Assembly (NCBI GenBank): GCA_009928435.1
Contig: JAABNQ010000014.1
Coordinates: forward strand, 1-64,000
DNA length: 64,000 bases
Reading direction: 5' to 3'
From: Bacillus sp. HF117_J1_D
GTDB taxonomy: Bacteria > Bacillota > Bacilli > Bacillales > Bacillaceae_C
This document shows positions 23,461 through 30,980 of this stretch, piece after piece. Under the pieces are notes generated by a model. The model was not told the origin of the DNA. It made no database searches and saw only the letters and a list, made by a program, of their open reading frames with translations. A program made the translations under genes and the position numbers. Each line of letters opens with the position of its first letter. Position 1 is the first letter of the stretch.

Positions 23461-23561
23461 CAAAACTTTGTTTGGCTGCTGTTAAACGTCGATCCCCATT
23501 TTTCTCTAAGTCAAAAAACATAAAGTTTGTGAATCCTTCATTCCTTTTCGGGGTTCAGGTA

Positions 23562-23577
23562 TGATAAAATATATAAT
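23562..23577 (+). promoter_or_regulatory. Candidate promoter(s) for mbl
   Basis: TGATAAAAT (23562-23570) is an extended -10; TATAAT follows at 23572-23577. No clear -35 is visible. Located about 70 bases before mbl. Confidence 0.45.
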
Positions 23578-23646
23578 AGCGATATGTGTGTGTTCTGCGG
23601 AAGTGTACATAATAAGTTCTAATATATGAAGGTAGGGATAGAAAAA

Positions 23647-24648
23647 ATGTTTGCAAAGGATATCGGCATTGACTTAGGGACGGCTAATGTTCTGATTCAC
23701 GTAAAGGGGCAAGGAATCGTTTTGAACGAGCCATCGGTCGTGGCTATTGACAAAAATACGAACAAAGTTCTTGCAGTTGGTGAAGAGGCAAGACGGATGG
23801 TTGGACGGACACCGGGAAATATCGTAGCCATTCGTCCTTTAAGAGATGGAGTCATCGCCGATTTTGATGTGACGGAATCAATGTTGAAGCACTTTATCAA
23901 TAAATTGAATGTAAAAGGATTCTTATCAAAACCTCGCATTCTGATTTGCTGCCCGACAAACATTACGAGTGTTGAACAGAAAGCGATTAGGGAAGCTGCA
24001 GAAAAAAGCGGAGGAAAGAAAGTTTATCTTGAGGAAGAACCGAAGGTTGCCGCAATCGGTGCAGGAATGGATATCTTTCAGCCGAGTGGAAATATGGTGA
24101 TTGATATTGGCGGCGGAACTACAGACGTTGCTGTGCTTTCCATGGGAGATATTGTCACCTCGGCTTCCATAAAGATGGCTGGCGACAGTTTTGACAATGA
24201 AATCTTAAACTATGTAAAAAAAGAATACAAGCTGTTGATCGGCGAAAGAACAGCTGAAAACATTAAAATTAATATTGGGACAGTTTTCCCTGATGCCCGT
24301 GATGAGGAAATGGAAATACGCGGACGAGATCTAGTTAACGGACTTCCGCGTACAATCACGGTTAACTCGAAGGAAATTGAAGGGGCTTTAAAAGAATCAG
24401 TTGGTGTTATTGTTCAGGCTGCTAAAACCGTATTGGAAAAGACTCCGCCTGAGCTTTCCGCTGATATTATTGACAGAGGAGTTATTTTAACAGGTGGGGG
24501 CGCGCTTCTTCATGGTATTGATCAACTGCTCATAGAAGAACTGCGAGTACCGGTTTTAGTAGCAGAAGAGCCAATGGATGCTGTAGCAATCGGGACGGGC
24601 ATCATGCTCGAAAATATTGATAAAATTGACAGGCGCAGTATAGTTTAA
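23647..24648 (+). CDS. mbl: MreB-like actin homologue Mbl
   Basis: Bacterial actin that organises lateral cell-wall synthesis with MreC/MreD and RodA. The 333-residue protein starts FAKDIGIDLGTANVLIHVKG, with phosphate loops DLGTAN and VIDIGGGTTDVAVLSMG and adenosine motif RGVILTGGGALLHG. Sequence and position after spoIIID identify Mbl rather than MreB. Start ATG at 23647 with GGTAGGGATAG upstream; the ATG 21 bases earlier lacks a good site. Confidence 0.96.
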   Translation: MFAKDIGIDLGTANVLIHVKGQGIVLNEPSVVAIDKNTNKVLAVGEEARRMVGRTPGNIVAIRPLRDGVIADFDVTESMLKHFINKLNVKGFLSKPRILICCPTNITSVEQKAIREAAEKSGGKKVYLEEEPKVAAIGAGMDIFQPSGNMVIDIGGGTTDVAVLSMGDIVTSASIKMAGDSFDNEILNYVKKEYKLLIGERTAENIKINIGTVFPDARDEEMEIRGRDLVNGLPRTITVNSKEIEGALKESVGVIVQAAKTVLEKTPPELSADIIDRGVILTGGGALLHGIDQLLIEELRVPVLVAEEPMDAVAIGTGIMLENIDKIDRRSIV

Positions 24649-24652
24649 CTTC

Positions 24653-24738
24653 ATTCAGCAGGAGTCTCCCACTTTTGTAAGTGGTGGATGAATGCATATT
24701 GGCATTCCATTCAGTAGGGGTTCAAGCCCCGGCTGAAT
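24653..24738 (+). ncRNA. Unexplained multi-stem structured element between mbl and flhO
   Basis: An 86-base stretch closes with a 7-bp stem ATTCAGC (24654-24660) / GCTGAAT (24732-24738). Inside are CCACTT-TTGT-AAGTGG, GAATGC-ATATTG-GCATTC and GGGG-TTCAAG-CCCC; a second ATTCAG (24709-24714) can replace the 5' closing arm. The layout recalls a tRNA-like fold or the structured right end (omega RNA) of IS200/IS605 elements, but no transposase is present and the T-arm-like hairpin is not canonical. Downstream, a 26-codon frame (TTG 24769 to TGA 24849) ends 3 bases before flhO; it may be chance. Expression is unproven. Confidence 0.4.
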
Positions 24739-24852
24739 ATCGTTAAAGCCTCCGGCGGAGACAGCAGATTGTCAGAGGAAGTTTATCAAGCGAAGCTCGA
24801 TAAAATCTGGGCGCAAATACACCAAGGCGCATTTGATAAGGGGGCGTGACTA

Positions 24853-25629
24853 ATGTTAAGAGGTCTTTTTACAGCTGCATCAGGAATGTATGCTTCACAA
24901 CGAAAGACAGAAATGTTAACAAATAATATGGCTAATGCCCAAACGCCGGGATATAAAGCAGACCATTCCCATGTACGGGCTTTTCCGGAAATGCTTATTG
25001 AGCGGTTCAATGCTGGGAAGAGTCGAACGAATCAGATAGGGTCCTTGCATACAGGTGTATATGTTCAGGAGCTTATTCCGCGTTTTATCCAAGGGGATAC
25101 GATTCAAACGGAGCGATCGACCGACCTCGCATTATTAGATAGGACGGATGGGACTGCTTTTTTTTCAGTGGAACAGAACGGTCAGGTGAAATATACACGA
25201 AACGGCAGGTTTACAGTTGATCCATCAGGGATATTAACGACGGAAAATGGCTGGCCTGTCCTTGATGTGAATGGGAATCAGATTCGAGTAGCTAGCGATG
25301 AGTTTGAAGTGGATGAGACCGGCAGAGTTACAGAAAATGGAGAACAAGTCGCCCTTTTAGGAATTGTTCTGACAGATAATCCAGAGAATCTTGCAAAAGA
25401 TGGAGACGGGCTTTTCAAAGCGGAAGATGATGCTCAGCTTCCATTTGCCCAAAATACTGATTTTACCGTTTCTCAGGGGTTCGTTGAGAAATCGAATGTT
25501 GATATTACGCGCTCGATGACGGACATGATTACTGCTTACAGAACATTTGAAGCAAATCAAAAAGTTGTTCAGGCTTATGACCGCAGCTTGGAAAAAGCAG
25601 TCAATGAAGTCGGAAGGGTCAACGGATAG
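24853..25629 (+). CDS. flhO: Flagellar hook-basal body protein FlhO
   Basis: FlgG/FlgF-type rod protein of the flagellar basal body, 258 residues. N-terminal LRGLFTAASGMYASQRK and LTNNMANAQTPGYKAD are the flagellar rod signature; the C-terminal VDITRSMTDMITAYRTFEAN and ANQKVVQAYDRSLEKA coiled region is conserved. AAGGGGGCG precedes the ATG. It forms a pair with flhP. Confidence 0.93.
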   Translation: MLRGLFTAASGMYASQRKTEMLTNNMANAQTPGYKADHSHVRAFPEMLIERFNAGKSRTNQIGSLHTGVYVQELIPRFIQGDTIQTERSTDLALLDRTDGTAFFSVEQNGQVKYTRNGRFTVDPSGILTTENGWPVLDVNGNQIRVASDEFEVDETGRVTENGEQVALLGIVLTDNPENLAKDGDGLFKAEDDAQLPFAQNTDFTVSQGFVEKSNVDITRSMTDMITAYRTFEANQKVVQAYDRSLEKAVNEVGRVNG

Positions 25630-25642
25630 AGGATGATGAAGA

Positions 25643-26473
25643 GTGAATAGAACAATGGTAACGGCTGTTAATACACTTGGACAGTTACACAAACAAGTGG
25701 ATTTGATCGGGCATAACTTGGCAAATGCTGAGACTGCTGGTTATAAGTCAAGAGAAGCTTCTTTTGCGGACTTAATGGCTCAACAGATTCATAATTATTC
25801 TTCTGTCGGCTCAGAAGTCGGCAGACAGTCACCCTTGGGGATTCGTCAAAGCCCTGGCGCTAGGATTTCCCAAACAGCGATGCTTTCCAAGCAGGGCTCG
25901 TTGAAAACAACCGGACGTCCCCTTGATGTTGCTTTTACAAAAGAGAATCAGTATTTAAAAGTAAGAGTTCAGGAAGGCGGCACATCCCAAATTCGGTTTA
26001 CTCGAAATGGGGAGCTGGATATTGTCAATGCCGGGGATCAATGGGTTCTTGCAACAAAGGATGGCCATCTAGTCTTAGATGAAAATGACCAAGTAATTAC
26101 TTTTACTGGAAAAGTTGAAGAGGTTAAAATGATTCAGCCTGGTACCTTGGAAGCAACAATGGATAATGGCCAAAATGTCGCATTTCAATTAGGAGTCGTT
26201 GCTATAAACAAGCCCCAATATTTGGAACAGAGGGGAAATACATTTTTAGGGCTACCTGATGGTGCGAACAATAATATAGACCAAATTTATTCCGAGTTGA
26301 ATGGTGTCCGAAGGCAGGAAATCTCCCTTCAACAAGGCGTATTGGAAGCTTCCAATGTTGATATTGGAAAGGAAATGACTGATTTAATGACAGCACAACG
26401 CTCGATTCAGTTTCAATCTAGATCCATTACTTTTGCAGACCAAATGATGGGTCTGATTAATGGAATACGTTAA
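25643..26473 (+). CDS. flhP: Flagellar hook-basal body protein FlhP
   Basis: Second rod protein of the pair, 276 residues, with QVDLIGHNLANAETAGYKS at the N-terminus and SNVDIGKEMTDLMTAQRS at the C-terminus. GTG start 13 bases after the flhO stop; GAGGATGATGAAGA upstream. FlhO and FlhP are distal/proximal rod components in B. subtilis. Confidence 0.93.
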   Translation: MNRTMVTAVNTLGQLHKQVDLIGHNLANAETAGYKSREASFADLMAQQIHNYSSVGSEVGRQSPLGIRQSPGARISQTAMLSKQGSLKTTGRPLDVAFTKENQYLKVRVQEGGTSQIRFTRNGELDIVNAGDQWVLATKDGHLVLDENDQVITFTGKVEEVKMIQPGTLEATMDNGQNVAFQLGVVAINKPQYLEQRGNTFLGLPDGANNNIDQIYSELNGVRRQEISLQQGVLEASNVDIGKEMTDLMTAQRSIQFQSRSITFADQMMGLINGIR

Positions 26474-26515
26474 TTTTCTTCGTTCATCTCAAACGGCCAA
26501 AAGGAGTTCTTTTCT

Positions 26516-26794
26516 ATGTCAGCTAAATTTATCAGCAAAGATCAATCCAAGGCACATGAGCAAATGGATAAAAAGCGAAACAAAGAAAAAAATAAGGAAG
26601 AGTCTTCAAGCAAGATTAAAGTTAGACTCATCCCCATTTGGCTGAGGGTTTTGATTGTTATTTTTTTAACCGCCATTAGTTTAATCACTGGCATCGTGAC
26701 AGGATATGCTGTGATCGGTAATGGAAAACCGCAAGATGCTTTGAAAAAGGAAACATGGACTCATATTCTTGACTTTGTAAATAAAGAAGAGTAA
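26516..26794 (+). CDS. EpuA-type small membrane protein
   Basis: 92-residue protein: highly charged, Lys-rich first half (about 1-40) and one membrane helix (LRVLIVIFLTAISLITGIVTG) followed by GYAVIGNGKPQDALK and WTHILDFV. This matches the family that databases label DNA-directed RNA polymerase subunit beta (EpuA, PF11772); that label does not describe a proven function. AAAGGAG precedes the ATG. Encoded between flhP and fabZ as in many Bacillaceae. Confidence 0.75.
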   Translation: MSAKFISKDQSKAHEQMDKKRNKEKNKEESSSKIKVRLIPIWLRVLIVIFLTAISLITGIVTGYAVIGNGKPQDALKKETWTHILDFVNKEE

Positions 26795-26837
26795 AGGCTG
26801 TTTCAGCTTTTTTATTATCGTTCTGGGGGAATAAATC

Positions 26838-27263
26838 ATGATGGATATTCAACAAATTAAAGAAATTATACCGCATCGCTACCCTTTTTTACTCGTTGAT
26901 CGGATTCTCGAAATTGAAGAAGGCAAGCGGGCAGTTGGATTGAAAAATGTGACAGCCAATGAAGAATTTTTCAATGGACATTTTCCAGATTACCCAGTTA
27001 TGCCTGGAGTTTTGATTGTTGAAGCACTTGCGCAAGTGGGAGCAGTGGCTATGCTCAAAAGAGAAGAAAATCGTGGAAAGCTTGCTTTTTTTGCTGGAAT
27101 TGATAAATGTCGTTTCAAGCGGCAGGTTAAGCCAGGCGACCAACTTCACTTAGAAGTAGAAATCGTTCGCGTGAAAGGCCCAATGGGCAAAGGAAAAGGA
27201 ATCGCTCGTGTGGGTGAGGAGATTGTGTGTGAAACAGAAATCATGTTTGCCATTGGAGAATAA
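26838..27263 (+). CDS. fabZ: 3-hydroxyacyl-ACP dehydratase
   Basis: Dehydrates 3-hydroxyacyl-ACP in fatty acid elongation. The 141-residue hot-dog fold has [12 protein letters not shown], catalytic His in [20 protein letters not shown] and [27 protein letters not shown] lies before the start; ATG at 26838 or 26841. Confidence 0.95.
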   Translation: MMDIQQIKEIIPHRYPFLLVDRILEIEEGKRAVGLKNVTANEEFFNGHFPDYPVMPGVLIVEALAQVGAVAMLKREENRGKLAFFAGIDKCRFKRQVKPGDQLHLEVEIVRVKGPMGKGKGIARVGEEIVCETEIMFAIGE

Positions 27264-27415
27264 CGGATAAGATCGCTTGTGAAAATAGCCGGATTAAAAA
27301 CATCGAAAAAATTTTGAAGAATTTTGGAGGATTTGGGAAAGCTAAGCTCAGACCAATAAAGGTCCAATTTACCCACATGAAGTGGGCCTAACAAAATCTG
27401 AAAGGAGCTTACCAA

Positions 27416-27682
27416 ATGAATCCAAAATGGGGAAAAATTATTGGAGCTGCAGCCCTGTCATCTTTGCTTTTTGCAGGGTGTGCAAATAATAACCCAGAGC
27501 CACCGCCGCCAAATGACAATAACGGTGTTCAGGACAACAATGGTGTCAATGATAACAATGACATCAATGATAACAATGATGTGAATAACGATAATAATCT
27601 GGACACCAATGACGGAGTCAATACAGATAACAATGATTTAGACAACAATAATAATCGTATGGATGAAGACGATAATAAATAA
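27416..27682 (+). CDS. Asn/Asp-rich low-complexity lipoprotein
   Basis: 88-residue protein with a lipoprotein signal (KIIGAAALSSLLFAGC; lipobox LFAGC) and a mature part consisting almost only of Asn, Asp, Val, Ile and Gly in imperfect NDNN/DNNGVND repeats after a PEPPPPND proline stretch. AAAGGAG precedes the ATG. I recognise no function; an acidic, Ca2+-binding or spacer role would be a guess. The leader contains two small hairpins (GACC...GGTC at 27352-27365; CCCAC...GTGGG at 27372-27386). Confidence 0.75.
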   Translation: MNPKWGKIIGAAALSSLLFAGCANNNPEPPPPNDNNGVQDNNGVNDNNDINDNNDVNNDNNLDTNDGVNTDNNDLDNNNNRMDEDDNK

Positions 27683-27711
27683 AAAGCGGGGCTTCCCGCT
27701 TTTTATTTATT
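27674..27711. terminator. Bidirectional terminator between lipoprotein gene and ywpF
   Basis: Perfect 17-bp stem (A-rich left arm ending AAAAAGCGGG, right arm CCCGCTTTTT...) around GCTT. It carries the stop codon of the lipoprotein gene and serves both converging genes. Confidence 0.92.
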
Positions 27712-28135
27712 CCTTCGTAACAAGCTGTTTCATTCTTATTCTTGCCTTAAATTCGTTCAATAGTTTTTCTCCGCTAAATCCTTCTTTTATCAAATCATCC
27801 AGGAGCAATTCTAAGTATTCGTTCCGGCGCTTGCTCAGACGACCTGTAAATAAAACGCTGATGTGGTCTTTCACGGGTCTGATGGAATGAATTGAAACGG
27901 TGAAAGGGGCAGGGTCATTGGCTGCATGGGTAATAATCACCCGAATTTCAAACGGTTCTCTTTTTTCATCAATAGATTTGAAATACGAGTGAAATTTGTT
28001 ATCGACATAAGCCTCAATGATCCAGCTTCCTTCTTCATTCTCTTTATTGATAATCAATCCGTCTGTAAGTGGAATATTTTTTGCCTCATGTTGATCACCG
28101 AGTATTTGTAGGGCTACGATTTTAAAAGTTTTCAA
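27707..28135 (-). CDS. ywpF: YwpF-like protein
   Basis: 142-residue soluble protein matching the YwpF family encoded near ssbB in Bacillus; function unknown. Features: N-terminal KTFKIVALQILGD, GSWIIEAYVDNK, DPAPFTVSIHSI and a basic C-terminus. Start is TTG with GGAGGAG upstream on the minus strand. It runs divergently from ssbB. Confidence 0.82.
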   Translation of the reverse strand: MKTFKIVALQILGDQHEAKNIPLTDGLIINKENEEGSWIIEAYVDNKFHSYFKSIDEKREPFEIRVIITHAANDPAPFTVSIHSIRPVKDHISVLFTGRLSKRRNEYLELLLDDLIKEGFSGEKLLNEFKARIRMKQLVTKE

Positions 28136-28317
28136 ATCGAGTCTCCTCCATATGTTCTTTTTTAAAGTATATCATTTTCTCAATTCTTCTTCATAGCCAT
28201 ACGAGAAAACGTTTATTCGGCACATTTTTCCAAAGTTTGATCTTTTTAAAAAATTCCATTATAAACGCGAAAAAAACATTAAAAATTGAAATTTTATTAA
28301 CAGACTGTTAACTTTTT

Positions 28318-28347
28318 AAAAGCATTTTTAGAGGAAAAATGATTTTT
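28318..28347. promoter_or_regulatory. Possible ComK box upstream of ssbB
   Basis: AAAA-ATGAT-TTTT (28335-28347) fits the K-box half AAAA-N5-TTTT exactly; AAAA-GCATT-TTTA (28318-28330) has one mismatch. The 4-base gap between the boxes does not match the usual 8, 18 or 31, and the region is very AT-rich. Supported mainly by the competence role of ssbB in B. subtilis. Confidence 0.3.
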
Positions 28348-28412
28348 GTTGATTTTACAACATAAAGTTTCGCTTATAGAATATAGATACTAACCAAAAA
28401 AGGAGTGATCAA

Positions 28413-28775
28413 TTGATAAATCAGGTAACGTTGGTTGGGAGGTTGACGAAAGATCCGGAGCTTCGTTACACAGTAGAAGGAAAGGCAGTATTGAATATTA
28501 CACTTGCACTTAACCGTCACTACCGAAATGCCCAAGGTGAATTTGATGCAGACTTTGTCCTTTGTACACTTTGGAATAAAATTGCTGAAAATACTGCCAA
28601 GTATTGCGACAAAGGTTCCATAGTCGGAATTATGGGAAAGATACAAACTAGAAATTATGAAAATCAAGATGGAAAAAGAGTTTATGTTACCGAAGTCGTT
28701 GCAGACTCTGTGAAATTCATGGGAGGGCGAACGAAAGATGAAAGGCCTGCTGTTTCCAGTCAGCCAACAGGCTAA
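28413..28775 (+). CDS. ssbB: Single-stranded DNA-binding protein SsbB
   Basis: 120-residue OB-fold protein. N-terminal NQVTLVGRLTKDPELRYT, LCTLWNKIAENTAKYC and KIQTRNYENQDGKRVYVTEV are the SSB core; the long linker and acidic DDDIPF tip of SsbA are missing. Short form and ywpF neighbourhood point to SsbB, which protects incoming DNA during transformation. TTG start with AAAGGAG upstream. Confidence 0.9.
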   Translation: MINQVTLVGRLTKDPELRYTVEGKAVLNITLALNRHYRNAQGEFDADFVLCTLWNKIAENTAKYCDKGSIVGIMGKIQTRNYENQDGKRVYVTEVVADSVKFMGGRTKDERPAVSSQPTG

Positions 28776-28788
28776 AGGAGGTGAATAT

Positions 28789-28980
28789 TTGAGAAGAGCT
28801 GGTCATCTAACTGATTCACTGGAAATTCTAGTCAGTGACCTCATTTTCAAGCTCGGAAAAACAAATCAGCAAATCCACACTTTATCCCGACGGGTCCATC
28901 AACTTGAACTTCTTTTAAACCAGCAAATACCCGAACATATTTCTTCAACTAAAAGGTACAATCTTCTAGAGAAACATTAA
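28789..28980 (+). CDS. Small unknown protein after ssbB
   Basis: 63 residues from TTG at 28789, which is preceded by an unusually strong ribosome site AAAGGAGGTG. It lies 13 bases after ssbB, so it is probably co-expressed. Predicted helical with heptad-like leucines (LEILVSDLIFKLGKTNQQI, VHQLELLLNQQI). No family recognised. A partner of the ssbB operon in ssDNA handling is possible but unsupported. Confidence 0.6.
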   Translation: MRRAGHLTDSLEILVSDLIFKLGKTNQQIHTLSRRVHQLELLLNQQIPEHISSTKRYNLLEKH

Positions 28981-29048
28981 TCCATTCAATAATCAGCCCC
29001 AAAAAACTGGATTTATTGTAACCTCGTTAGGCCACCTCAAAAATAGAG

Positions 29049-29079
29049 GACCAGCTATGACTTAGCTGGTCTTTTTTTT
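29049..29079 (+). terminator. Terminator after the ssbB operon
   Basis: Perfect 8-bp stem GACCAGCT / AGCTGGTC with 7-base loop and eight T. Confidence 0.9.
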
Positions 29080-29085
29080 GTTGCA

Positions 29086-29291
29086 TAGGAAATTATAAAA
29101 TTCTGTGCCTGTGTATAACTTTATTTATCAGATTATGCTGCGTCCAGCTCCAGCGCCTATCGACTAGCAGACTTCCTCTTCCTTCCTACGATAAGTCAAC
29201 ATCGATTCGCCTTCGGCTCATCGTGTTTCCTTTATCTCGTCAGGAGTCGTCCAGTCTGTACGTCGATGAACAGGCGCTTTCGCTTTTGTTC
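29086..29291 (+). repeat. Dispersed intergenic repeat, copy 2
   Basis: 206 bp nearly identical to 8143-8348, in the same orientation, differing at a few scattered positions and at the right end (GCGCTTTCGCTTTTGTTC). No open frame with a ribosome site. It fills the gap between the ssbB terminator and the 3' end of the alkaline phosphatase gene; no other feature is seen up to 29342. Confidence 0.88.
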
Positions 29292-29342
29292 AGGAGATGT
29301 TTTTCAAGCCCTATGAATTGAAAGCTCAAAGAGTAATGAGCC

Positions 29343-30869
29343 TTAGGGCAGAGGAATCCAGAAATCCTTGCCATTATAGATGACGATTCCGGGCAGTTTC
29401 TCTTTTTGTCCATTAACCACTCGGATATTTTGGTTGGCGGGATATTCAATGGTTTTTCCGTTGTTTTCTGCTATGAAGCTGGCTTGGTTATTTTTATTTA
29501 AGTTTATTTTTGTTTTATATCCCATCTTCACAAAATGTTCCTGAGCAGGTACAAACTTTTTGTTCGTGAGCTCAGAAAGAGGGGGAAGGTTCAGATGTTT
29601 GATGACATATTCGGGCAGATCCGTATTATTGATAAGGCCCTGCGGTTTATGCAAAACGCCTTTCCCACCATAGCTATATAGAAAGACGTCTTCACCCGAA
29701 TGCCCACGGGTGGTGAAGCCTAAATGGGCTCGATCAGCCATTAACTGAACCATCGCCTTTTCTATATCCTTCTCTTTTTTTATCTGTTGTATCTGAGCCT
29801 TTGAAAGATCATCCAGACCGTAGTTATTTAAGACTTCCTGAATATTTGATCTGTTTTCCTTTAATTGAGATAGAGCACCTGTCACAGTAAGGGATGCTTT
29901 TTTTAAAGGCTCTATAAACTGCTCAGGCGGTGTTTGGGGGTACGTTGTATCCGTTTGCTTGTTTCCCATTGTCAGCCCGCTGTTGCCATGGTCTGTGACA
30001 GCAATCAAAAGGGTGTTCTGATCTGTCTTTGCAAATTGTAAAGCTTCTTTAACAGCATCATCAAATGCCAGGACTTCACTGACCATTCCTACCGGGTCAT
30101 TTTTATGACCAGCAAAATCAACTTTGCTCCCTTCAATAAAGAGAAGAAAACCATTGGGATTTTGATTGAGAGTTAGTAAAGCTTTTTTAGTCATTTCGGC
30201 AAGGGAAGGCTGTTGAGGATGCAACTTTTTTCTATCCAAATCATACGCCATATCTTCTTCAGAAAAAAATCCGTGAAGCTGCAATCCGTATGAATTCATC
30301 ATCTCTTTTTTTGTAGAAATATAGCTTGGGGCAAATGAATACTTTTTTCCGCCGCCAAGCATGACATCAATATTTTGGTGAGCTTGTTGAAAACCAATCT
30401 CTTTCATTTGGTGCCGACTATTGGAGTGCGCCGAAAAAGCGGCAGGTGTGGCATGTTGAACAGGAGCCGTTGCGATGATTCCTGTTGCTAATCCTATCTC
30501 TTTTGCAGCCTCCAAAACGTTTGCGATCGGACGGCCTCTGACAGCCCCGTCTTTTTCATTAACAGGAACCATTCCAATTAAATCCACAGTTGTTTTATGT
30601 CCAGTGGCCATGGCTGTTGCTGCAGCAGCCGAATCTGTTATGGCTGAACGCAAAGAATAGGTATGGACTCCGCCTGTCAAAATTTGATCCAATGCAAGCG
30701 GCTTGCCTTTGTAATGTCTAGCCAATGTAACGACGTCTGAATTTGTCCCGTCCATCACCATGAAGATAACATTCTTTCGACTGCCTTCGCCAAAAGCGAC
30801 CTCGATGTTATGGGGCATAATAAAAGTAAAAGAATATATAAGAACCGCAATGATGGTCTTTTTCAACAT
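29343..30869 (-). CDS. Alkaline phosphatase
   Basis: Secreted metal-dependent phosphomonoesterase (PhoA superfamily), about 508 residues. Signal peptide KKTIIAVLIYSFTFIMP; first metal motif VIFMVMDGTNSDVVTLAR; active-site Ser in TDSAAAATAMATGHKT; FIEGSKVDFAGH; VTDHGNSG; final metal His in RGHSGEDVFLYSYG. The usual DGMG after the first metal Asp reads DGTN here. The C-terminal 90 residues form an extra domain. GGAGGG is 5 bases before the second Met (30869); the first Met at 30872 is the alternative. A terminator is not evident downstream. Confidence 0.88.
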   Translation of the reverse strand: MLKKTIIAVLIYSFTFIMPHNIEVAFGEGSRKNVIFMVMDGTNSDVVTLARHYKGKPLALDQILTGGVHTYSLRSAITDSAAAATAMATGHKTTVDLIGMVPVNEKDGAVRGRPIANVLEAAKEIGLATGIIATAPVQHATPAAFSAHSNSRHQMKEIGFQQAHQNIDVMLGGGKKYSFAPSYISTKKEMMNSYGLQLHGFFSEEDMAYDLDRKKLHPQQPSLAEMTKKALLTLNQNPNGFLLFIEGSKVDFAGHKNDPVGMVSEVLAFDDAVKEALQFAKTDQNTLLIAVTDHGNSGLTMGNKQTDTTYPQTPPEQFIEPLKKASLTVTGALSQLKENRSNIQEVLNNYGLDDLSKAQIQQIKKEKDIEKAMVQLMADRAHLGFTTRGHSGEDVFLYSYGGKGVLHKPQGLINNTDLPEYVIKHLNLPPLSELTNKKFVPAQEHFVKMGYKTKINLNKNNQASFIAENNGKTIEYPANQNIRVVNGQKEKLPGIVIYNGKDFWIPLP

Positions 30870-30940
30870 CATTTCCCTCCAAGTTATACTGAATGCTCTT
30901 ATTATTGGAGGGAAAAATGAATTTATTCGAAGCTCAAAAT

Positions 30941-30975
30941 AAAAAACCGCAACGCCTGTTCTGCGCTACGGTTTT
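30941..30975 (-). terminator. Terminator after the LysM-NlpC/P60 gene
   Basis: On the minus strand CCGTAGCGC / GCGTTGCGG (two wobble pairs), 7-base loop, followed by a T run. Confidence 0.75.
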
Positions 30976-30980
30976 CTTGA

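Noticed and set aside
24653-24738. A genuine tRNA gene
   Set aside because: The T-arm-like hairpin has a 6-base loop and the D and anticodon arms do not fit a canonical tRNA, so only a structured element is claimed.
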